Assembly (NCBI GenBank): GCA_023268595.1
Contig: JALQUD010000068.1
Span: forward strand, 1-5,554
Length of the DNA: 5,554 nucleotides
Direction: 5' to 3'
Source of the DNA: Candidatus Saccharimonadia bacterium
GTDB taxonomy: Bacteria > Patescibacteriota > Saccharimonadia > Saccharimonadales > UBA4665
Shown here: in pieces, positions 1-5,430 of the stretch
Position numbering within the stretch: the stretch's first letter is position 1
How the letters are laid out: each line of letters opens with the position of its first letter
Position numbers and translations under genes: made by a program
The notes under the pieces: model-generated
What the model was told of the DNA's origin: nothing
Seen by the model: the letters and a program-made list of their open reading frames with translations, nothing else
The model's database searches: none

Positions 1-1
1 C

Positions 2-1555
2 TACCCAGGCATCTACCATATGATTGAGATTCCCAAGGAAGACTGGCACCTCTTGCCATCCGTACCAAAGGATCAGGATGCAGCCAATCTCTCCGCCGAG
101 GCCGAAGAAGAGCTCAAGAAGCGCGGTTATATCATCGGCAAGCTGTCACGGGTCATCTTTTATGAACCTGGCGTGAAGGAGACCAACTGGAGCGCCACAC
201 CGATCGTCCGTGGTGTCGATGGTGTACGCCGTCGCTGGGTGTACCTGCACTTCTTCAAACAGGGACAGCCGACCATCAACTGGCTCGACCCGTCGTTCGG
301 CGGTATGAAGCTGGTCATCGGCGATGCGCTGCACTCCATCGACCAACTCGGTTCACGCGGGCTCCGGTTGGACGCCAACGGCTTCCTGGGCATCGAAAAG
401 ACCGATGAGGACAAGCCGGCTTGGTCCGAAGGTCACCCATTGTCTGAAGCGGCCAACCACCTGATTGCCGGCAGCGTCCGCAAAGTGGGTGGATTCACCT
501 TTCAGGAGTTCAACGTCGCCTTGGACGACATGCAGGCGATGGCCAGCGGTGGCGCTGACCTGTCGTATGACTTCGTATCCCGGCCGGGCTACCACCACGC
601 CGTTGCCACCGGCAGCGTGGAGTTTTTGCGCATGATGCTCTTGGAAGCCAAGCGGTTCGGCATCGATCCGGTCTCCATGGTCCATGCCCTACAGAACCAT
701 GACGAGCTGACGTATGAGCTGGTCCACTTCTGGACCGTGCACAAGGACGACATATACACCTACCGCGGCAAGGATATGCCGGGTGGCGAGTTGCGCACCG
801 TCATCCAGACCGAGCTGCGCGAAGCCATCACCGGCCCCAACGCGCCGTACAACCAGCCACACACCGAAAACGGTATCGCCTGCACCACTGCCAGCGTGAT
901 CACCGCGGCACTCGGCATCAAAGACTTCCTGGACATCACCGAGGAAGACATCCAGCTCGTGCAGAAAGCACACCTGCTCATGGCCCAGTTCAATGCGTTG
1001 CAGCCCGGTGTCTTCGCCATGTCCGGTTGGGACTTGCGCGGCGTGCTGACATTAGACCCCGACCAGATACGCAACCTGCTTAAGGACGGTGATACCCGCT
1101 GGCTGGAGCGCGGTTCCTATGACATCATGGACGTCAACCCGCAAGCCGAAGCATCACTGTCGGGTATGCCAAAGGCCCCTTGCCTCTACGCTTCACTGCC
1201 AGACCAGCTTGATGACGAAACCTCATTCGCCAGCCAGCTCAAGCATATGTTGGCCATCCGCGAGTCCCTCGGACTGGCCTTAGCCAAGCAGATCGACTTG
1301 CCTGAAGCCGACGATCAGGCGGTCCTGTGCCTGGTGCACCGTCTGCCCTCCGAGAACGGCGGACAACTTCAGGCGACGATCCTCAACTTTGCTAACCGCG
1401 AAGTCAGCACCACGATCACTTCCACACACTTTGCCGGCAGCGGCAGCGTCCATGACCAGTTGAATGACGAAAGCCTTTCAGGGCCGGACAAAGATGGCGT
1501 CCTGCAGTTGAAGTTACAGCCGTACCAGGCACGCTGCCTCATATTCAATCAGTGA
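2..1555 (+). CDS. GH13 trehalose synthase-like enzyme (maltose alpha-D-glucosyltransferase / alpha-amylase family), 5'-truncated
   Basis: The reading frame is open to the left window edge (upstream residues YPGIYH), so the ATG at 20 is probably an internal methionine. Counting from that Met, GH13 motifs are visible: GLRLDAN with the likely nucleophile Asp118, FQEFN with the likely acid/base Glu163, and QNHDELT with the transition-state-stabilising Asp228. The E-x-N and NHDELT-E-x-V patterns match trehalose synthase (TreS), which interconverts maltose and trehalose in the cytoplasm, better than generic amylases. After the barrel comes a stretch ending in GWDLRG (336-341) where classical TreS has YYGDEIG. 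A C-terminal beta-domain (about 405-511) ends in PYQARCL. GH13 region I (DxxxNH) must lie outside the window. The next gene, 99 bases downstream on the same strand, also makes trehalose, which supports the call. Alternative: another GH13 glucosyltransferase or hydrolase with a different substrate. Family membership is firm; the exact reaction is inferred. Confidence 0.85.
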   Translation, partial: YPGIYHMIEIPKEDWHLLPSVPKDQDAANLSAEAEEELKKRGYIIGKLSRVIFYEPGVKETNWSATPIVRGVDGVRRRWVYLHFFKQGQPTINWLDPSFGGMKLVIGDALHSIDQLGSRGLRLDANGFLGIEKTDEDKPAWSEGHPLSEAANHLIAGSVRKVGGFTFQEFNVALDDMQAMASGGADLSYDFVSRPGYHHAVATGSVEFLRMMLLEAKRFGIDPVSMVHALQNHDELTYELVHFWTVHKDDIYTYRGKDMPGGELRTVIQTELREAITGPNAPYNQPHTENGIACTTASVITAALGIKDFLDITEEDIQLVQKAHLLMAQFNALQPGVFAMSGWDLRGVLTLDPDQIRNLLKDGDTRWLERGSYDIMDVNPQAEASLSGMPKAPCLYASLPDQLDDETSFASQLKHMLAIRESLGLALAKQIDLPEADDQAVLCLVHRLPSENGGQLQATILNFANREVSTTITSTHFAGSGSVHDQLNDESLSGPDKDGVLQLKLQPYQARCLIFNQ

Positions 1556-1584
1556 ATAATCTTACAACGCTGTGCTCACCGGTC

Positions 1585-1593
1585 TGTTATACT
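1585..1593 (+). promoter_or_regulatory. candidate extended -10 promoter element upstream of otsAB
   Basis: TGTTATACT matches the extended -10 form TGnTATAAT with one mismatch. It would start transcription near 1600, about 55 bases before the otsAB ATG. No convincing -35 box is seen at the normal spacing; TTACAA at 1562-1567 is 20 bases away and weak. Extended -10 promoters can work without a good -35. Prediction by eye only. Confidence 0.35.
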
Positions 1594-1600
1594 GGCGAGC

Positions 1601-1626
1601 GCAGCTTGAGGAAGACTGCATTTTTT
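1601..1626 (+). terminator. weak terminator-like hairpin with U-tract (or 5'-leader hairpin of otsAB)
   Basis: GCAGCTT (1601-1607) can pair with AAG-A-CTGC (1612-1619) around a GAGG tetraloop, with one bulged A, followed by A and six Ts (1621-1626). This would be a short intrinsic terminator for the GH13 gene, whose stop lies about 45 bases upstream. If transcription instead starts near 1600, the same hairpin would sit at the very 5' end of the otsAB leader. The stem is only seven pairs with a bulge, so efficiency would be partial at best. Confidence 0.35.
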
Positions 1627-1631
1627 ATAAT
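1626..1631 (+). promoter_or_regulatory. candidate -10 box TATAAT upstream of otsAB
   Basis: A perfect TATAAT consensus hexamer begins on the last T of the preceding T-tract, 23 bases before the otsAB ATG. TTGAGG (1606-1611) resembles a -35 box, but the spacer is only 14 bases. A start near 1638 would leave just the ribosome binding site ahead of the ATG. It competes with the extended -10 element at 1585-1593; the sequence alone does not decide between them. Confidence 0.3.
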
Positions 1632-1654
1632 CCCAGAAGGACATCACATCTCTC

Positions 1655-3898
1655 ATGAGCCGAAATCACGAAGCCACCGTAGCAAGCGACCAAAAGCTCG
1701 TAATAGTTTCCAACCGTCTGCCGGTCAGCGTCAGTAAGACCGATGAAGGCCTGACATACACGCCTAGCAGCGGCGGCCTGGCGACCGCCATGTCGTCACT
1801 TGACGTGGACAGTGAGCAGCTATGGATCGGCTGGCCGGGAATCGCTTCGGACGACATTGACGAAGAGGACCAACGGCAGATCACCCTGGAGCTCAAGAAG
1901 TACGGCTGTATACCGGTCTTCCTCACCAAAGAGCAAGTTCATAACTTCTACGAAGGTTACGCCAACGATACCTTGTGGCCATTGTTCCATTATTTCCAGT
2001 CCACCGCGCATTTCACCGATGACTACTGGCAGGGCTATGAAGAGGTCAACCGTCTGTTCAGCCAGGTCGTGACTGACCACTCGGATCCGCATTCGGTCAT
2101 CTGGATACACGATTACCACTTCATGCTGCTTCCCGGATTAGTGCGCGAGGCGTTGCCTGAAGCATCGATCGGCTTCTTCCTTCACATCCCGTTCCCTTCG
2201 TACGAAATCTTCCGTCTGCTGCCGGAACGCCGGCAGATCCTGGAAGGCCTGCTCGGTGCTGACCTGCTCGGATTCCACACCTATGATTATGCCCGCCACT
2301 TCAGCAGTAGCGTGTTACGCCTTGTGGGGCACGAAAGCCGGCATGGCGTCATCACCATCGCCGCCAATCACGGTAAAGCGACGCGCAAAGTCCAGGTGGA
2401 CGCCTTCCCTATCAGTATCGATTACAAGAAGTTCAGCGAAGCGCTCAGCTCAGAACCGGTCGCCAAGGAACTGGAGAAACTAGACAAGCATTACGACGGG
2501 CAGAAGATCATAATGTCAGTCGACCGTCTGGACTACTCCAAAGGCATCGCCCACCGCCTGGAAGCATACGAACAATTCCTGCGTGAATATCCCGAGAGCC
2601 ACAAGAAAGTCACGCTGGCGATGGTAGCCGTACCATCACGGACCGAAGTCGACACCTACCGCGAACTACGCGATGAGATAGAAGTCACCGTCAGCCGTAT
2701 CAATGGCATGTATGGCACCATCGACTGGACGCCAATCTCATACCAGTTCAAGAACCTTCCGTTCGACCAGATCGTGGCGCTTTACGCCAAGTCCGACGTG
2801 GCCCTGGTGACGCCGTTACGTGATGGCATGAATCTCGTCGCCAAGGAGTACGTCGCCTGTAAACAACAGCGAACCGGCGTACTGATCCTCAGTGAGATGA
2901 CCGGTGCGATGGAGGAGATGCCCGAATCGATGCGTATCAACCCTAATGATACGTCGAGCATCGTCGAGGCAATCCGGCAAGCACTCGTCATGCCTGAACA
3001 GGAGCAGCGCAACCGTATGCGTTCAATGCAGCGCCGGTTATCTCGTTACAGCGTACAGCGCTGGGCCAATGACTTCATAGAACAGCTCGGCGCAGCACGC
3101 GAGCGGCAGCATGAACAGAACGCCAAAGTACTAGGCGAACGCAGCCGGTCCGAGTTGGTCGAAGAATTCACTAATGCCGATAAACGGCTGATACTGCTCG
3201 ACTACGATGGCACATTGGCTGGCTTCGTCGACAGTCCTGACCCCGATAAGGTCAAACCGAGCCGCTCGCTACTGGCCGACCTGGACAAGCTTACAAGGAG
3301 GGCCGACACCGAGGTCTGTATCATCAGCGGCCGCACCCGTGATGCGCTGGAATCATGGTTCGGTGAACTGGACCTGACTCTGGTTGCCGAACACGGTTCA
3401 TGGATAAAACAGGATGGCAACTGGGCGCAGCAACAGATTTCCTTCAAGCAGTACCGCGATGTACTTTTGCCAATCATGGAGCGTTACGCCGAGCGCACCC
3501 CCGGTGCCGAAGTCGAAGAAAAGAACTTCGCGTTAGTGTGGCATTACAACAAGGTCGCACCGGAATTGGCCTATGACCGCACTGCCAACCTCAAACGGGA
3601 ACTAAGCGCCCTGGTCAACGGCAGTGAAGTCGCGGTCTATAGCGGTCGTAAGATCATCGAGGTCAAACCGCGTGGCGTCCACAAGGGCACCGTCGCCGAG
3701 GAGCTACTCGTCAGCAGCGCAGCCGATTTCGTACTCTGTGCCGGAGATGACTATACCGACGAGGACATGTTCAAGTCATTACCGGAGGACGCTTATACGC
3801 TGAAGGTCGGTAACAAAGAGACGCATGCACGTTTCATTGTCCCCGATGTCACGTCAATGACCAAACTATTGCACGACCTGGCCGTTTCCAAAGCGTAG
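1655..3898 (+). CDS. otsAB: bifunctional trehalose-6-phosphate synthase / trehalose-6-phosphate phosphatase (OtsA-OtsB fusion)
   Basis: This 747-residue protein makes trehalose-6-phosphate from UDP-glucose and glucose-6-phosphate, then removes the phosphate to give trehalose. The N-terminal GT20 domain (about 14-480) shows SNRLPV (19-24), the glycine loop SGGLATA (39-45), WIGWPG (57-62), HDYH (152-155), GFHTYDY (206-212), the phosphate/UDP-binding SVDRLDYSKG (288-297; Arg291, Lys296) and RDGMNLVAKEY (389-399). A short linker (about 480-508) leads to a HAD phosphatase domain with DYDGT (nucleophile Asp516, Asp518), ISGR (557-560), Lys671 in EVKPRGVHKG, and GDDYTDED (697-704). Both active sites look intact, so both steps are probably functional. 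The ATG at 1655 is preceded by AGAAGGA (1635-1641) at a rather long 13-base spacing, but the first GT20 motif follows directly, so the start is secure. It could be co-transcribed with the upstream GH13 gene or use its own promoter in the 99-base gap. The gene ends with TAG. Confidence 0.97.
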   Translation: MSRNHEATVASDQKLVIVSNRLPVSVSKTDEGLTYTPSSGGLATAMSSLDVDSEQLWIGWPGIASDDIDEEDQRQITLELKKYGCIPVFLTKEQVHNFYEGYANDTLWPLFHYFQSTAHFTDDYWQGYEEVNRLFSQVVTDHSDPHSVIWIHDYHFMLLPGLVREALPEASIGFFLHIPFPSYEIFRLLPERRQILEGLLGADLLGFHTYDYARHFSSSVLRLVGHESRHGVITIAANHGKATRKVQVDAFPISIDYKKFSEALSSEPVAKELEKLDKHYDGQKIIMSVDRLDYSKGIAHRLEAYEQFLREYPESHKKVTLAMVAVPSRTEVDTYRELRDEIEVTVSRINGMYGTIDWTPISYQFKNLPFDQIVALYAKSDVALVTPLRDGMNLVAKEYVACKQQRTGVLILSEMTGAMEEMPESMRINPNDTSSIVEAIRQALVMPEQEQRNRMRSMQRRLSRYSVQRWANDFIEQLGAARERQHEQNAKVLGERSRSELVEEFTNADKRLILLDYDGTLAGFVDSPDPDKVKPSRSLLADLDKLTRRADTEVCIISGRTRDALESWFGELDLTLVAEHGSWIKQDGNWAQQQISFKQYRDVLLPIMERYAERTPGAEVEEKNFALVWHYNKVAPELAYDRTANLKRELSALVNGSEVAVYSGRKIIEVKPRGVHKGTVAEELLVSSAADFVLCAGDDYTDEDMFKSLPEDAYTLKVGNKETHARFIVPDVTSMTKLLHDLAVSKA

Positions 3899-3905
3899 GA
3901 AACGG
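3882..3905 (+). repeat. perfect 8-bp inverted repeat enclosing the otsAB stop codon
   Basis: CCGTTTCC (3882-3889) and GGAAACGG (3898-3905) are exact reverse complements separated by eight bases. The TAG stop (3896-3898) lies at the loop/stem junction. No T-tract follows, so it is not a stand-alone intrinsic terminator. It could stabilise the mRNA 3' end or be fortuitous. It lies about 45 bases before the true terminator. Confidence 0.6.
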
Positions 3906-3950
3906 GCGCAGCAGACAGCAACAAGAACAGAAACGTCAGTCACTCCAAAT

Positions 3951-3987
3951 AAAAGAACCGGCTACCTTGCGGAAAGCCGGTTCTTTT
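3951..3987. terminator. bidirectional intrinsic terminator between convergent otsAB and the GlsB-family gene
   Basis: AAAAGAACCGGCT (3951-3963) pairs perfectly with AGCCGGTTCTTTT (3975-3987), giving a 13-bp stem with an 11-base loop. The A-run on the left arm and T-run on the right arm provide a U-tract in either direction. It lies 52 bases after the otsAB stop and 19 bases from the end of the GlsB-family gene on the other strand, as expected for a shared terminator between converging genes. Confidence 0.92.
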
Positions 3988-4006
3988 GTAGTGTACGCCA
4001 AGCTGT

Positions 4007-4291
4007 TTAGCGTGACATCGGACTGTGGCTGCTGTGGTGGCCTGCACCGCGGACCGCCTTGTAGATGAACAGTAGGACCACTGCTCCACCCAGGGCAATC
4101 AGGAAGCTGCTGATATTGAAGCCGGTGATATCACCGATTCCAGCCCAGCTGGCGACTGCACCACCGATGAAAGCGCCCAGGATGCCTACGACGATGTTGC
4201 CAATAGCGCCTTGTTCTTTGTTTGTACCGGCGATCATCGATGCGATCCAACCTACGAGTGCACCAAAGATGATATATACGATAATTCCCAT
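4007..4291 (-). CDS. GlsB/YeaQ/YmgE family stress-response membrane protein (transglycosylase-associated protein family)
   Basis: This 94-residue, glycine-rich hydrophobic protein has three predicted membrane segments (about 2-21, 29-50 and 60-78) and a short polar tail, HHSSHSPMSR. The GNIVVGILGAFIGG block (31-44) and the overall length are typical of the Transgly_assoc / GlsB/YeaQ/YmgE family. Members are small inner-membrane proteins often induced by general or envelope stress; the molecular function is not established, and the name 'transglycosylase-associated' should not be read as an enzyme activity. The ATG is preceded by AAGGAG (complement of 4300-4305) at 8 bases. The gene lies 51 bases downstream of a small unknown gene on the same strand and may share its transcript. 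CATAAT on the minus strand (4310-4315) could be a separate -10 box, but no -35 is evident. It converges on otsAB with a shared terminator. Confidence 0.95.
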   Translation of the reverse strand: MGIIVYIIFGALVGWIASMIAGTNKEQGAIGNIVVGILGAFIGGAVASWAGIGDITGFNISSFLIALGGAVVLLFIYKAVRGAGHHSSHSPMSR

Positions 4292-4342
4292 GTGAAGTAC
4301 TCCTTCGTGATTATGTAATGTTTACGGGGATGGCTGCCGGAC

Positions 4343-4582
4343 TTAGTCAGTAGCCGTTACTATGAAATTGAAGTAGGTAGAGCTTGGCCGGCGACGTGAC
4401 TCACGGTCCATGTCGGACTCATTCCAGTGCTGGGCGGCTCCGGAAACCCGCCGGGAAGCCGTGCGGCTAACGTTGCCATGCAGCTCGCGCTCAGCACGGT
4501 CTCCATCCAGTCCGCGCAACTTTGCTTGTAATCGGCTTTCGTGCTCATGGACGAAATTCTTCAATGTTGCTGACTGGATCAT
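4343..4582 (-). CDS. small hydrophilic protein of unknown function (79 aa)
   Basis: I do not recognise this protein. It starts MIQSATLKNF and ends FNFIVTATD. It is strongly charged (about 13 Lys/Arg against 11 Asp/Glu, plus four His), has no signal peptide, membrane segment or cysteine, and the first half could form a charged helix. Support for it being real is the near-perfect Shine-Dalgarno AAGGAGG directly upstream, ordinary codon use like its neighbours, and a location heading a two-gene minus-strand unit with the GlsB-family gene 51 bases downstream. Two overlapping frames exist, a 62-codon one on the same strand (4548-4360) and one on the plus strand (4410-4598), but neither has a comparable ribosome site. 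By association it may be a cytoplasmic stress-related protein; that is inference only. Confidence 0.6.
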   Translation of the reverse strand: MIQSATLKNFVHEHESRLQAKLRGLDGDRAERELHGNVSRTASRRVSGAAQHWNESDMDRESRRRPSSTYFNFIVTATD

Positions 4583-4586
4583 GTCG

Positions 4587-4593
4587 CCTCCTT
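4587..4593 (-). promoter_or_regulatory. strong ribosome binding site AAGGAGG for the 79-aa protein
   Basis: The minus strand reads AAGGAGG, then CGAC, then ATG. The motif is a full anti-16S match at a short four-base spacing. It is the main reason for choosing the start at 4582 and this frame over overlapping ones. Confidence 0.75.
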
Positions 4594-4599
4594 GCTGAC

Positions 4600-4605
4600 C
4601 TTATA
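4600..4605 (-). promoter_or_regulatory. candidate -10 box TATAAG for the minus-strand small-protein/GlsB unit
   Basis: TATAAG matches the -10 consensus at five of six positions, 17 bases upstream of the start codon. Transcription would begin near 4593, leaving only the Shine-Dalgarno as leader. No -35 match is found at 17 bases; the expected -35 position instead overlaps the palindrome at 4614-4626. That would suit a regulated promoter but makes the call weak. Confidence 0.25.
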
Positions 4606-4613
4606 CCCTTGAT

Positions 4614-4634
4614 GCAAACCGTTTGCTGTTTGCT
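4614..4634. promoter_or_regulatory. operator-like palindrome GCAAAC-C-GTTTGC with an extra direct half-site
   Basis: GCAAAC (4614-4619) and GTTTGC (4621-4626) form a perfect 6+6 inverted repeat about a single C. The right arm is repeated as GTTTGCT at 4621-4627 and 4628-4634, a 7-base direct repeat. It lies between two divergent genes, where a transcription factor site is expected. Odd-centred AAAC/GTTT palindromes resemble LacI/GalR-type operators, but no such regulator is encoded in the window. The identity of the binding protein is unknown. Confidence 0.45.
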
Positions 4635-4710
4635 ACTTACTACTCTACCGTTTAATGTCGGACCCTACAGTGAGGCTTTCCTTGCAGCTGGCGTATTTGC
4701 ATTACACTCT

Positions 4711-5430
4711 ATGGCTAAAACAGCGTACAATGTAACTGTGAAGGAAATTACAAGCACTCTTCTGACCCGCAGTACAGCCGACTTTCCGGCAGTCTTGAAC
4801 CCCTTATTAGCCGATGCGAAACTTCGTCATTATCCCAAAGGCCAGATCATCCTATACGAGGGTGAAAATCCGACTGATGCCTTCATAATCAAACACGGCG
4901 CCGTTAAGATTTACGACATCGACGAAGACGGCAACGAGAAGATCCTGCACGTCCTAAAGGCTCCGGCTGTCTTTCCGGGTCTGTTCATGTTCGGCCTGTC
5001 AGGTACTCCCGGTTCCGGGCAGACCAGTACGTTCTATACCACCGTCGCCGAATCGGAACTGTACGTGATTTCGCGTGCAGCTTTTGAATCCCGGCTGTCT
5101 ACCGACGTTGCTCTGATGCATTACTGCATGCGCTGGTTCGCCAGTGAAGTGCAGGAAATCCTGCGCCGCATGAGCAGCCTGGAAAAGACATCCACCCGTT
5201 CCAAATTATTAGCTACGCTAGTCTACCTATCGCGTCAGCATGCCGATGAACCGCGCCTTGGTTGGCAGAAAGTCCAGTTTCCGGTCAGCCACCAGCTGCT
5301 AGCCGACATGATCGGCGTCACGCGTGAGAGCACTACCATGGTCATGAAAGACCTTCAGAAAGAGCAGATCGTCCGCACACCCAAACTCGGTACGCTCGAG
5401 ATCAACCACCTGCTCATCACCAACTTATAA
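4711..5430 (+). CDS. Crp/Fnr family transcriptional regulator
   Basis: From the ATG at 4711 this is 239 residues. A cyclic-nucleotide-binding-like beta-barrel spans about 25-125 (YPKGQIILYEGE at 41-52), followed by a dimerisation helix (about 129-160) and a winged helix-turn-helix around SHQLLADMIGVTREST (193-208). The recognition helix keeps the Arg-Glu pair seen in E. coli CRP (R180/E181), but the position matching R185 appears to be Met. The usual cAMP phosphate-binding R-S/T-A motif is missing (QTSTFYTTV instead), and only one Cys (139) is present, so FNR-type iron-sulphur sensing is unlikely. The effector is therefore unknown. The start is uncertain: neither 4711 (ATG) nor the in-frame GTG at 4738 (230 residues) has a Shine-Dalgarno. 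A longer frame from 4522 would overlap the divergent small gene and is rejected. It is divergent from the GlsB unit and overlaps the convergent signal peptidase by six bases. Confidence 0.93.
   Translation: MAKTAYNVTVKEITSTLLTRSTADFPAVLNPLLADAKLRHYPKGQIILYEGENPTDAFIIKHGAVKIYDIDEDGNEKILHVLKAPAVFPGLFMFGLSGTPGSGQTSTFYTTVAESELYVISRAAFESRLSTDVALMHYCMRWFASEVQEILRRMSSLEKTSTRSKLLATLVYLSRQHADEPRLGWQKVQFPVSHQLLADMIGVTRESTTMVMKDLQKEQIVRTPKLGTLEINHLLITNL
4726..4731 (+). promoter_or_regulatory. candidate -10 box TACAAT placing transcription start at a GTG codon (possible leaderless start)
   Basis: TACAAT matches the -10 consensus at five of six positions and lies six bases before the in-frame GTG at 4738, the normal distance to a transcription start. 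Together with the absence of any Shine-Dalgarno it suggests leaderless translation of the regulator. No good -35 box is present at 16-18 bases, so confidence is low. Confidence 0.25.
4737..4752. promoter_or_regulatory. CRP-like site TGTGA-N6-TTACA at the regulator's 5' end
   Basis: TGTGAAGGAAATTACA differs from the E. coli CRP consensus TGTGA-N6-TCACA at one of ten fixed positions. It overlaps the GTG at 4738 and a possible transcription start, where binding of a Crp-like protein would repress its own gene. One chance match of this quality in a few kilobases is possible. Confidence 0.3.

Noticed and set aside
353..1074. Long open frames on the minus strand opposite the GH13 gene
   Set aside because: They lie entirely antisense to a gene with clear catalytic motifs, lack ribosome sites and show no recognisable domains.
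20..1555. Treating the ATG at 20 as the true start of the GH13 gene
   Set aside because: The frame stays open to the window edge, no Shine-Dalgarno precedes it, and GH13 conserved region I and the first half of the barrel are missing. The gene must begin to the left.
3295..3301. Internal AAGGAGG within otsAB, reading as tandem AGG-AGG arginine codons (residues 548-549)
   Set aside because: No start codon follows at a workable distance, so it is not a hidden internal gene start. It might cause a ribosome pause, but a chance match is simpler.
4360..4548. Alternative 62-codon frame on the minus strand inside the small gene
   Set aside because: It has only a weak GA-rich stretch upstream and an unlikely composition. 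The frame starting at 4582 has AAGGAGG before its ATG.
4410..4598. 62-codon plus-strand frame opposite the small gene
   Set aside because: It has no ribosome site, is antisense to a better supported frame, and resembles the many shadow frames of this moderately GC-rich DNA.
4611..4624. FNR-type box suggested by TTGAT at 4609-4613
   Set aside because: The second half-site needed for TTGAT-N4-ATCAA is absent (ACCGT is found instead).
4522..4710. N-terminal extension of the Crp-like regulator starting at 4522
   Set aside because: It overlaps the divergent small gene and its ribosome site, has no Shine-Dalgarno, and adds residues with no resemblance to Crp/Fnr proteins. Starts at 4711 or 4738 give the normal family length.
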